Source: Brachycybe producta (Eukaryota > Arthropoda > Diplopoda > Playtdesmida > Andrognathidae). Taken from it: a DNA stretch of 64,000 nucleotides. Numbering within the stretch: position 1 is the stretch's first letter; each line of letters opens with the position of its first letter. A program made the position numbers and the translations under genes. The notes beneath the pieces were generated by a model. The model saw nothing but the letters and a program-made list of their open reading frames with translations, did not search any database and was not told the origin of the DNA. This document shows, piece by piece, positions 10,653 to 20,316 of the stretch. The DNA is taken from contig JAUPFP010000091.1 of assembly GCA_036925085.1 (NCBI GenBank), positions 62,001-126,000 of the forward strand. The letters run 5' to 3'.

Positions 10653-11191
10653 TGGGGTAACCCGTCATAAATGACGGGAGCAAAATTCACAGGCAATTGT
10701 GCCCAGCTTTAGAATTTATTTTCCTCCTTTCTTTTACGCCCTTTTCCTCCACCCAATTAGAAATTGAAAAGAACGGAGCATGTGACATCAGACCAAGTAA
10801 CAAACCAATTAGAAATTTAAGACGTTCATAAAAGAGTGGAAAAGAAATTCTAATGCTGGGCACAATTGCCCGTGATAAATTCTAGTTTAATTTTGCTACT
10901 ATTATCGCCTCCCCGTTTTTATATTTGAAAGAGAAAATGAGCTTTTCATTTTCTCTGGTGTGCGCGCATGCGCGTCGTTTGTTCCTTTTTACCCCTTTTT
11001 TCCCCCTCCACATTTATTTCTCCCCCACCCTGCCCAACCTTTTCCGATCTCCAATTTAATATCATGGCGTTCTTGGATGTGGAGAGCGCAACATAATGTT
11101 GACCTTGAGAAAAAAGCGGTTCATTTATTTAAATTTATATAAATTCCGATGTGCTTACGCGTTTTTGTCCTTGTTTGCACAGCGTTACTGA
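10650..11191 (-). mobile_element. Non-autonomous Helitron-like element, copy 4
   Basis: The 3' end abuts the TA repeat. The expected CTAG is degenerate (gagtggggtaacccg), but the terminal hairpin is intact. The 5' end read on the element strand starts tcagtaacgctgtgcaaac, which gives the TC expected at a Helitron 5' end. It is adjacent to copy 3 in the same orientation, so the two lie in tandem. Confidence 0.68.
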
Positions 11192-12042
11192 CACAGGGAA
11201 GGAAAGAAAGATGGGGCCTTTGATCAGCAGAAAAGTCTTAATTTTTCTCCAATCTCAAGCTGTTTTTCACCCACACCTTTAAAATGTTACCCATTTTGTT
11301 ATTATCTCCTCCGACAACTTCACTCTCTAAAGAGTAACATAAATCTTTAAAAAAAAAGTAGAAAAGTGCTGACCAATGCATCCACCTTCGAACATCTGAA
11401 AAGTCGATAATAGTCTCTAGAATGACCAGCCGAAAATGTCAATTATAGTCTGTTCGTTGTGGACGCTAGTTTTCTCTACTTAAAACGCAAACAACACACA
11501 CACACATACATGAGAAAGGCGGGTACACAGTGGGGTTTTTTTTTTTTTTAACAACAATGGATGTGTCCGGAAACTAAAGCCTACATATCTCTATGCTGCA
11601 AAGAATCTAGAAAGGTGGTTGCTCTCCATCCTCGTTTCCGAATTAACTATTTCTGAACTATTTTCTCCATAAATACGATAAGGTCATCCTGGTCATGGAA
11701 AGCCTCATATGAGGTGGTCACATGCAGCGCAAATATTTTTAAACGTTCATCTTGAATGACTGGTTGTAATCGGAAACTAAAAAAAATGCTAATACCTGGA
11801 AAGAAAACAGAAAAAGTCCGAAAACTATACTCGATTCATCTACTCTTTGCAAAAAAAAAACAATCATAGACTATTTCGGGCATTGGCAGACAGCCGATTT
11901 CGGTGACAAAAAACACCGTGTGTACAAATAAAAAAAACTATGTCGCAGGGATCGAACAACTTGCGGAAACAAAAGTCTTGAAGTGTTAATAGTAACCTGT
12001 GTGCCCACAAGTTGGCGTTTGCCTTGCGACATTCGACCTTGC
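11192..12042. other. Non-coding spacer
   Basis: Poly(T) (11,529-11,542) and A-rich stretches. No gene recognised. Confidence 0.4.
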
Positions 12043-12428
12043 ATTCTTGATGTTTCTTTACAAAGATGAATAAAAGTGTTACAATGAGAAACTGTGTTGT
12101 CTTTATGTTCGGTAACTAAGCACTTCTCTACAGAGGCCGGAGACACCATAAGGCAGGAGACACACAATCCTGACGCAGCTACAACATCTTCTATCGGTTA
12201 TTACATTCAGGAGATGTATATCAGCGTCGACAGAGAGCAGGATGCCACCATCCTTCTGCATCGATTTCACCCCCATGCAGGAGGATGATCGTAATCCGAC
12301 TCCATCCAGCTACTTCTATGACTCTGATCTTCCTTGTGCGGGCACCGCACGATTACAGGAAGAAACAAGTCGCAGAAAACACCATCTACAAGTTGGTAAA
12401 ATTATAGTATCGATGCCAAAAGCTCACG
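12043..12428 (+). repeat. Left arm of a large inverted duplication (Polinton-like fragment)
   Basis: About 385 bp here are repeated in inverse orientation at 13,132-13,519 with scattered differences. Shared blocks include ggagatgtatatcagcgtcg and gaagaaacaagtcgcagaaa. The arms carry the same protein-coding fragment, and about 700 bp of unmatched sequence lies between them. Confidence 0.85.
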
Positions 12429-12550
12429 TGTTTTTATTCCAAGGTGTACTATTTTATATGGATGAGATCGTATCTTTTAGATTAGTCTTTCTACCTCATC
12501 AAGGCCATCCACTTTCTAACGAGCTCTTAGTTTTTATTCATTGTGGGTAG
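12094..12550 (+). pseudogene. Polinton-like structural-protein fragment, inverted copy (broken)
   Basis: Two overlapping frames (12,094-12,288 and 12,242-12,550) encode the same segment as the minus-strand copy at 12,721-13,465. They include YIQEMYISVDREQD, YDSDLP-AGTARLQEETSR and KIIVSMPKAH. A frame change near 12,245-12,285 breaks it, and similarity ends at about 12,428, after which the frame is unrelated. It therefore represents only the N-terminal part of the gene. No function can be expected. Confidence 0.5.
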
Positions 12551-12720
12551 CTTTCCCCAAATGAGAAGACTGTATTTAACATGCAGGTTTCAACTAAAAT
12601 TGCCATGGATGTGTTTCGTATGACCAAAGAATCGTGCGAACGGTAAAAATATCTAACTCACAACTCATCCCGGGCCCCGTGTAATGATGTACGAGAAAGC
12701 CACTCATGTTTATAGGAGAT

Positions 12721-13465
12721 TTACCAAACTGCTAGTTTTTTATTCTTTTGAACCGAAGCTTTCTTTGGTGCGGTTTTCCTTTTATTAGCGACTTTCTTCT
12801 TTGGTGCTTTCCTTTTCACTGTATGCTTTGTCCTGGCCACGGCTCTTCTATTTCCAGATGTTTTAGCGGTTTTTCGGTGCTTAGTTCCGCCTGTCATAGT
12901 CTTCAAAAATTCATCCCCAGCTTCCATTCCAGGCCTTTTAAGGCACTTTTGAAAGATTCCCCAGCTTCAATATCAGATACATTAGTTCCAGACTTTAACA
13001 ACTGCTTACTTGCTGAGAGAGCTCCTTTTTTCAAAAAAAGAATCACAGAGCGATATAACGAAGTAAAAAATCTGTGTCCCTGCTGACATTGAGATCCCAT
13101 GAAGACAAGCAAAGAGGATCCAATTTGTTTATTGTGAGCTTTTGGCATCGAGACTATAATTTTACCACCTTGTAGATGGTCTTTTCTGCGACTCGTTTCT
13201 TCCTGTAATCGCGCGGTGCCTGCGCGAGGAAGATCCGAATCACAGAAGTAGCTGGATGGAGTCAGATTATGATCATTTTCCTGCATGAGGGTGAAATCGA
13301 TGCAGAAAGATGGTGGCCATCCTGCTCTCTGTCGACGCTGATATACATCTCCTGAATGTAATTACCGATAGAAGATGTTGTAGCTGCATCAGGATTGTAT
13401 GTCTCCTGCCTTATGGTGTCTCCGACCTCTGTAGACAAGTGGTTAGTTACCGAACATAAAGACAA
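12721..13465 (-). pseudogene. Polinton/Maverick-like minor structural protein relic (broken)
   Basis: Read on the minus strand, three frames in order (13,465-13,262, 13,286-12,903, 12,927-12,721) give a coherent layout. First comes an acidic/polar N-terminal part. Then a hydrophobic segment contains QGHRFFTSLYRS and LKKGALSASKQLLKSG. Last comes a Lys/Arg-rich tail (KRKAPKKKVANKRK) ending at a stop. An amphipathic -LKKG-----KQ-LK-G- segment plus basic tail is the layout I know from small structural proteins of Polinton/Maverick (adintovirus-like) elements. At least two frameshifts separate the parts, so it is a dead relic of a virus-like transposon. The family call is from motif memory; no capsid, polymerase or integrase of such an element is present nearby. 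Confidence 0.5.
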
Positions 13466-13519
13466 TGCAGTTTCTCATTGTAACACTTTTATTCATCTTT
13501 GTAAAGAAACATCAAGAAT
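13132..13519 (-). repeat. Right arm of the inverted duplication
   Basis: Reverse complement of 12,043-12,428. The similarity stops on both arms at the same point (cttgatgtttctttacaaag and its complement), which suggests a single inversion/duplication event. Confidence 0.85.
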
Positions 13520-13559
13520 ACAAAAATGAACTGTTTAGATTAAAGGTGCGTCCTCATGC

Positions 13560-14099
13560 TCATGATGTGATACAGATAAAGATCAAACGTAGTACAAAAG
13601 CATTTGCATTTGCACAAGCAATATGCAAACCATTTGCATTCAATAAACTTGAATTACCTCTGTATCTATTTCTCCATAATAGCTGCTTGCGAAGAGCCCT
13701 TTTAACACATGGTGTAGACCATGCTGGTGTTGAGGCATCCCGGACTCTCTTTAATGGAACAAACTTCAAGACCCCTCCGATCAGTATTGAGTGAAAAATT
13801 ACCCAATTTTCATCAACATCATGCTGATTAAAATTATTTTTAAAGTTCTCAAGATTTTGCTGCATATGCAACTTAAACCCATCCCAGTTACATTTGTTAT
13901 ATAGACTAACCTGCCTTATGGCTTTAACAGTACTTCTAACATTAACATTGACATCACAAGTTACAATGTGATGGTCACTAATTCCCTCAGAAACCTTAAC
14001 ATTAGATATCATAAGGGGAAGGTTAGTTATTACGACATCAAGAACACTACTATTCCTAGTTGGTTGCATAACCATCTGTTCCATGGAGAAAATATCCAA
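13560..14099 (-). pseudogene. CR1/L2-like LINE endonuclease C-terminal fragment
   Basis: A 179-codon open stretch contains QPTR-SSVLDVVITNLP near residues 12-28 and GISDHHIVTCDV near residues 38-50. These are the conserved SD-H catalytic-histidine region and preceding strand of apurinic-type endonucleases in CR1/L2/jockey LINEs. The rest (FKLHMQQNLENF, TPAWSTPCVKRALRKQLLWRN) matches the linker usually found between endonuclease and reverse transcriptase. Both ends are truncated, and it lies directly beside the Polinton-like inverted repeat. Confidence 0.75.
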
Positions 14100-14767
14100 A
14101 ACTTTCCAACAATGAAACTGCTAAAGTAGTTAAGTAACATTTCTGACCAATGAAAACACCATTCAAAATTTTCTTCATTTAAGGCCATATTTGACGTCAT
14201 TCAAACGTCACTCATTTTCTGTCACATTTGCAGCCCTTAATGTAAAGCCACATTGACATAACCAAAGCATAACGGACATTGAGAGAGAAAAAAAAGAAAG
14301 TAAACACATTCATTGCAATTAAGCTTTTGTCACTGTCTTACAGTTCTTTTTTTTTCCGTCTTCTGTAGAATCACAAACTGAAGCAATTTTTATCCCATTA
14401 AGTCAAGAAAAAGTCACGACAATTCATCGTAATCGGATCTGGTCGAAAAGTTAGAACTCGATTAAATGTGTGTTAACTGTGATAAAGTAACTGACAATTG
14501 CGAGAATTAGAAAACAATCGCGATATAATTGAAATGGTGGCACTCTCAAGTTATCAAACAAGTACATTGGAGAGAAGAAAAAAATGGTAAAACCAACAGA
14601 TTTACATCCAGATTTCAAATGAGCTGTTTTTTTTAGCAAAATTAAGCTCTTGATTTGCGTGCTTGAAATAACGAAATAAGCTCCTGTTATGAATCAAGAA
14701 TAGAGCAAGAGGCACGCCATAAATGCCACACACTACGAGACGCATTTAAAACAAATGAAAAACAATA
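14100..14767. other. Non-coding spacer
   Basis: No gene or repeat boundary recognised. Confidence 0.4.
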
Positions 14768-15110
14768 TAATCTGTAAAGAAAACAGGAAAGTAGCGCCCG
14801 GATACAACATGTGGTTGGATGAGTCTGTAAAGAAAACAATGTTCGGCTAACTGTATGCTAGCTCCACCTACCCTTCTCAAGAAAGCAATCCTGTAATCCA
14901 CATAATGTCCTTCCTATCTTTGGACAATTAAATTGAATATGGCGCCATTTAGTGTGAAGATCATAATGTGATTATGTAAACGTCATATTTGCTTCTTATA
15001 TAAGGCTTGCTATGACCTCATATTTGAGGCAGAAAGTGGCAAAATGAAACACATACGAAAATTCTTTTCTTTTAATTAAAAGAACTGTCCAAGAGGTAGA
15101 GCAATCAGCA
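14768..15110 (+). repeat. Dispersed repeat, copy related to 50,104-50,410
   Basis: Shared blocks are tagcgcc-gga, gctagctccacctaccctt/gctagcttcacctacattt, gaaagcaatc-tgtaatccac, aattgaatatgg and aagtggcaaaatgaaacaca/aatggcaagatgaagcacat. Same orientation in both. No ORF; nature unknown. The remainder to 15,476 shows nothing further. Confidence 0.55.
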
Positions 15111-15476
15111 CTTCTGCATTCTTTACAGCGCAAATTAACATTTAGTTTCCGATTGCACCCATTCTTTGTTATAGGTTTTGCAAAAAAAAGAAAATATTAA
15201 ATTGTGGTGTCAAAATTCAAATCCGCTAATCACAGATCAAGCTTTTCTTGCAAGACTAAATGCCAACAACGAATTGTTCAAATGTTGTGAGCGCTCTAAA
15301 AATAGCTGAGTGCGGTCATTTGGCTGATTTTAAACATGCTAGGCTACCAGCGATCACAGTTACAGACACGTTTTCGAAACTGCCAAGTCTATAGATACAC
15401 GTTTGAAGCAATATTTTCTTTTGTTCGCCTTTAAAATCACCTCTCGTATTCCACGTACATATGTATCTGAAAATTC

Positions 15477-16715
15477 TTAAAGTCGCCACATTCGGTTAGA
15501 AAATTGACTCATGGGCCCAAAATGGTTCAATGACCCACAATACCTGTACCGAAGTGAGGCGCAGGCCCCCATAATACGTACTTCTCTCATCGGAATCCCC
15601 GTCTCCATTATCACACCTTCGTCCGATTCGTCCTGCACATAATATTTACTAAGCGGAGCATTGAGCACAGTGATTGGTTCCCGTCCACCAGTCTTGGGAT
15701 GACGTCGCACAACGTGAGCGCTCCAGCACACGTAGCGCAGATGATTGCGAGGCACGTTAAAGATATCCTTATACATGATTTTGAGACGTAAAAACTCTGT
15801 ATTTGCGTCCGTTTCGACACTCCACGCCTGTTTGTCCCGGTCGTAACAATGAGCGGTCGACCCGATCACATTTGAGGCACAAATCTTCACCTCACTCACC
15901 GTATTAGCCGATAACATCTCGAGATGAACACGAACGAGACCTCTCCTACTCAGTTCGGACAAATGACACTTGAGTGGCCATCCGTAACCTCTTCCTTCTC
16001 CGTCCGAAAAATCATCGATTGATCCACTGTCTATTCTTCTTTCTCCTTCACCTAAAATGATACGATAACGCATACGACACTGATGATCGAAACCGGTCAA
16101 ACGGTTCAGACACACGAGAAGCCGACCGGCATCACGAGGCGAACTGATTTCGGTTTGCGGCGGCGGTGGAGGCAAGAGACCGACATTCCATTCGAAATTA
16201 CCGAAAATGAAATAATTGGTCTCGAGCTTTACGGGTTTCGAAGGAGGCGCAACGGGAAGCGGATGCGGAATCCGTATATCGCTCTCGAAAATATTACGAA
16301 CGTTACTCAGAGTTACTTCGAGTAAAAACTCTCCGTTTTCGTCCGTAAAATTTCTCGCATGAAGGTCGGTAATACTGATAAGTTTCCTGTTGCCGTTCAC
16401 AGCTTGATCGACCGTAAAACGACATTGTTTGGCCGAGAAAATCTCGTTTAAACTGAAATGTTCGCGATTCAGTATGGTAAAGACAAAATCGACGTAACAT
16501 TTCATTCCGACGCAAGGATTTCGCCATGCGAGATACGTGCCTAAGTATTTGTCGACGCGACTGAACGAAACGGCCCATTTCTGATAGTTGTACGTAAAGT
16601 CCTTGGTGGTGACGTCACGGTGAAAGTCACGAGTCACCGATTTGGTCACTATGAACGTGAAGATCTGAGTGTTGCCTCGGTCGTTCACTTTGACAAAGCG
16701 ATACAGTAGAGCCAT
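15477..16715 (-). CDS. MATH/TRAF-like domain protein (candidate host gene)
   Basis: One long uninterrupted exon of 412 codons from ATG at 16,715 to the stop at 15,477. It is much more GC-rich than its surroundings and not repeated elsewhere here, so it is the best host-gene candidate. Residues about 38-145 look like a MATH/TRAF-like beta-sandwich: a WAVSFSRVDKYLGTYL start, CYVDFVFTILN, then DENGEFLLEVTLSNV. A second similar module starts near residue 165 with NYFIFGNFEWNVGLLP. Such domains mediate protein-protein contacts; no catalytic motif is visible. A strong acceptor (gtccacctttcag) lies just before the ATG, with an in-frame stop further upstream, so this may be an internal or first coding exon. 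A possible donor (acag/gtattg) near 15,550 means the last about 20 residues could be intron read-through. The family name is uncertain. Confidence 0.7.
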   Translation of the reverse strand: MALLYRFVKVNDRGNTQIFTFIVTKSVTRDFHRDVTTKDFTYNYQKWAVSFSRVDKYLGTYLAWRNPCVGMKCYVDFVFTILNREHFSLNEIFSAKQCRFTVDQAVNGNRKLISITDLHARNFTDENGEFLLEVTLSNVRNIFESDIRIPHPLPVAPPSKPVKLETNYFIFGNFEWNVGLLPPPPPQTEISSPRDAGRLLVCLNRLTGFDHQCRMRYRIILGEGERRIDSGSIDDFSDGEGRGYGWPLKCHLSELSRRGLVRVHLEMLSANTVSEVKICASNVIGSTAHCYDRDKQAWSVETDANTEFLRLKIMYKDIFNVPRNHLRYVCWSAHVVRRHPKTGGREPITVLNAPLSKYYVQDESDEGVIMETGIPMREVRIMGACASLRYRYCGSLNHFGPMSQFSNRMWRL

Positions 16716-16739
16716 TCCCTGAAAGGTGGACGACGTCAC

Positions 16740-17457
16740 TCAAGCCAGTCGACGATGTTGACCTGAAAATAATAAAAAAATACTAATTTAGCTAAATGCT
16801 AATATAATTAATTATATGCAAAAAAGAATTATGCCTTTTGTAATCAAAAAGGATCGGTTAGGAGAGTCATACTTAGGCCTTTTTACCTGGGCGAATTACA
16901 CCCCCACCAACCCCGCCCTCGAATGGTACCACAGTGACCCCGAAAACCCTCGCAGGCCCCCCCCCCCCCCCTCCGCGAGGTCCTGGTTTGACGAAGGTCG
17001 ATGCCATACATCATCAGACCTTGGAGTTGACGGTAGAGACCTTCTGAAGGTTAACAGGTTGGAGTTAACTTACAACAGTAATTCAGCTATTATCTTAATT
17101 CTAGATATACCAGAATACTAGAATGACCAGATGACCAATGTCATGCAACAAATCTTGCTTGAAAATATTAAGTATATCAATCGCAGCTTTGAGCGTCAAC
17201 TATGTAATTACAGTACATGTAATTAGATCTTGAAGCATCCAATTACACGTCTAACAAGTGTCAGATTAGCGTCAATTGCAAACTCACAAGACACGTTACA
17301 AAAATAATAAATGTCAAAATTACTAATAAGAGGCTCTCTTTTACCCAACCGATAAACGTTTCCCTCCCCCACCCGCTTGTTTAATTTTCGAAACCATTCT
17401 CGATCAGACAATATAATATTATAACAATTTTAAAATTAAAAGTTTTAGGCTCAAACC
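16740..17457. other. Spacer upstream of the MATH-like gene
   Basis: Contains a C-run (16,960-16,973). A 101-codon plus-strand frame at 16,816-17,121 is proline-rich and crosses the C-run, and I do not count it as a gene. The promoter or upstream exons of the minus-strand gene would lie here or beyond, but none can be identified. Confidence 0.4.
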
Positions 17458-17748
17458 TAATACCTAGTACACACCTGAAAATTTAAATGTATTTAAATAA
17501 TAAATGTGTTCTACAGAGCCCTGTGAAGGGCAAACAAACAATATGTCGAATCCAATTTATTCAGTTAATAATCTGAAAATATTCAGTTAATACTTAAATA
17601 TAATATAGAAACTATTGACAAAATATTGATTTAAAATATTAACAATAAAGTCATTTTTATTTGGTTCATGTCCTTAACTGGATTCCGTATAATTCACCTA
17701 AACACATTTACTTGGAATTCATTTAACTCATGTGTGTACAAGGTATTA
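17458..17748 (+). mobile_element. MITE family M1, copy 1
   Basis: Ends are inverted: taatacctagtacacacctg at the left and ctaatacctTGTacacacat read from the right. The interior (gtgttctacagagccctgtg, then ggattccgtataattcacct) recurs in two further copies at 17,909-18,212 (inverted) and 19,738-20,051. No ORF. Confidence 0.7.
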
Positions 17749-17770
17749 GAATAAAAACAACTTACAGTGT

Positions 17771-17898
17771 ATGGTCGTATTCTTAATGGGTTTTAAGTGA
17801 AAACTAATGCTAAACACACCATACATGAAACTTCCTATCTAATGTTTGCGAGTTTAGCACTACCTTTGACTTAACAATCATTAAGAATTCGACCATAA
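17771..17898. mobile_element. Short MITE with inverted ends
   Basis: About 128 bp: left end atggtcgtattcttaatggg, right end read on the other strand atggtcgaattcttaatga. A further partial copy starts near 18,353 (aaggtcgtattcttaatgat). No ORF. Confidence 0.6.
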
Positions 17899-17908
17899 CT
17901 GCCTCCTT

Positions 17909-18212
17909 CTAATACCTGGTACACACATGAGTTAAATGAATTCAAATTAAATGTGTTTAGGTGAATTATACGGAATCTACTTAAGGACATGAACCAAATA
18001 AAAATTGACTTTATTATTATTTTAAATTGAAATAATAAATCAATATTTTGTCAACAGTTTCTATATTATATTTAAGTATTAACTTAATATTTTCAAGATT
18101 ATTAACTGAATAAATTGCATTCGACATATTGTTTGTTTGACCTTCACAGGGCTCTGTAGAACACGTTTATTATTTAAATGCATTTAAATTACCAGGTGTG
18201 TACTAGGTATAA
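17909..18212 (-). mobile_element. MITE family M1, copy 2 (inverted)
   Basis: Reverse-complement copy of 17,458-17,748, about 160 bp away from it, so the two could fold into a long hairpin in a transcript crossing both. Confidence 0.7.
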
Positions 18213-19054
18213 CTCTTTACTTATGACAATGGAAGGCTTAAATAAACTTTTAACTATTCTGTCTAGACTAACTATAAAAAAATTCTCAATGTCTTGTTTT
18301 AAGTTTAGCTTTATTTTAAGTAAAGTCTCAGAATATGGGGTGGGTTAAGGTTAAGGTCGTATTCTTAATGATTGCTAATTCAAAACTAGTTAGTGATAAA
18401 CTAACAAACTTTTTATAGCACATTTTATGTTTCTAGCTGCTAATTTACTATTGTCTTAACAGAAAATAGCTTTACTTACTATTCTAGTTTGTAACAAATT
18501 TTTAATTGTCTCTTAAATAAACTTAAAAAAAGGTTTATAAAAACACACCACACACACAAACAAACAAACATGTTTTATTTGTGATCATAAATTGTTTTAA
18601 AAAAACGCGTGAATTTATAAATTTACTATAAAAAAACCTCAACTGCACACTTAATTGCAATAGAAACAAGCAGTGTGGCCATTAACGTCAACATATTTCT
18701 CGTTTCTATCTAGGCAAGAAAAACGATAACATAACCAATGTTTCACCATAACTTGTTCCACAATTAGATCAGTTCCAGCCATATTTCACCTCTCTTAACA
18801 CAAATTTCACATTAAAGAAAAAAACAGAATTGCTACAAAGCAATTTCAAATCCTTTCCTCGGGGTTTAAAGCTTTTAAATTAGAGCCCATATTTGTAATA
18901 ACTTAAAAGAGTGAACAAACAACAATAGGAAGGGCCAAAGACATTCAATTAAATTTAACTCAAGTACATACTGTATGTAAACATTCTTAACAAAGCAGTG
19001 CATATTGCAATATCGGGTTTCAAAATACAATTGGGAAATGTCATGATTCGGAAG
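18213..19054. other. AT-rich non-coding DNA
   Basis: Partial copy of the short MITE near 18,353; otherwise nothing recognised. Confidence 0.4.
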
Positions 19055-19450
19055 GAAATTACAGAATGCATTCTAAATGCTGCACTTGGACTGTTGTCAA
19101 TTACAATTACAACTAGTACTCTGCGAGCAGCCAAATAGGCCTATGGCAGAGAGACATAAAATCCAGATGCAGCATTAAGCATTGTCAAGCACATATAAAA
19201 AAATGAATATACAATTGTCAATCCCACAAAACAAAATTATTCCCATTCACCACTTCCTCAGGAAGAGAGTTCCATTGTCTTTATAACTCTAGGAAACAAA
19301 GACCAATAATATGAATCTGTCCTAGCAAAAAATCTCCCTAATTTTTCTAGAGTGGACAGCCCTACCCATGTATAGTGACCTGTGACCTCCAGTCACAGGT
19401 CTTCATGGCTGCTTGCAGAGTAAATTTTCAAATTCAAATTCTAACTGCAA
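19055..19450 (-). repeat. Decayed LINE 3' tail, second copy
   Basis: Read on the minus strand it repeats the window's first feature: an FPR-type segment (attggtctttgtttcctaga, then gacaatggaactctcttcc) followed by the gctgcttgcagagtaaat tail. Parts of the tail are present in both orientations (19,080 and 19,140). Confidence 0.5.
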
Positions 19451-19737
19451 AAAAGAAAGTTTCAACTCTACTCGAAAAAGGTTTCTGATGACAAACGGAA
19501 CCCAAACAGATCCAAGAATCTTTTGGCTCAGGATCGTATTAATAATTGGTAAGGCCTTGGCACACAGACCACTATTCGACTGCTGTCGCATTGTCACCAA
19601 AACCGAACACTTTTACGTCTTTCATTGGAAAATACGTTGCAAAGACAGCCCAACCACCTTCAACTTCATTTTGCAGTCGAAAAGTGGTTAAAAGCGGTAT
19701 ATGTGTGCCAAGATTTTAAGTCAAAGGCGACAACCCT

Positions 19738-20051
19738 TATACCTATTACACACCTGATAATTTAAATGAATTTAAATAATAAACGTGTTCTACAGAGCTC
19801 CGTGAAGGACAAACAAACAATATGTCGAATTCAATTTATTCAGTTAATAATCTGAAAATATTGAGATTAACACTTAAATATAATAAAATAAACTATTGAC
19901 ATTAAAATATTGATTTAGTATTTCAGTTTAAAATATTAATAATAAAGTCAATTATTATTTGGTGTTCATGTCCTTAACTGGATTCCGTATAATTCACCTA
20001 AACACATTTAATTTGAAATCATTAAACCCATGTGTGTGTACAAGGAATTAG
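19738..20051 (+). mobile_element. MITE family M1, copy 3
   Basis: Same interior and orientation as 17,458-17,748 (ttctacagagctccgtgaag; ggattccgtataattcacct) with slightly eroded ends. Confidence 0.65.
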
Positions 20052-20059
20052 ATTCTTGC

Positions 20060-20316
20060 AAATGTGCCTGCAAAATGTCCCTGCAAAAATTTCTGATTTT
20101 CAAACACACTTTTTTCAGGAGAAACTAGAATAGTTCATAATATTGCTAAACGTTTTTTTTATAATGATATCTTTCAAAATAAACTTTTCATGCAGTTTGA
20201 AAAAGGTGAAAATAATTTTTTTTTATGAAATTTTGATGCCAAAAAAACATCCTTAAAACGGGTTATTTACAAATTTACTAATAAAAAACTTTCAGCATAC
20301 TCTTCTACCATTCTAG
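20060..20316. repeat. PR1-related repeat, left of an LTR insertion
   Basis: Contains gaaactagaatagttcataa, atatctttcaaaataaactt and the end of the right half, tcttctaccattctag, directly before the LTR at 20,317. A PR1-type sequence resumes after the LTR at 22,007. Confidence 0.5.

Noticed and set aside
16816..17121. 101-codon proline-containing ORF upstream of the MATH-like gene
   Set aside because: Depends on a C homopolymer; no domain or splice support.
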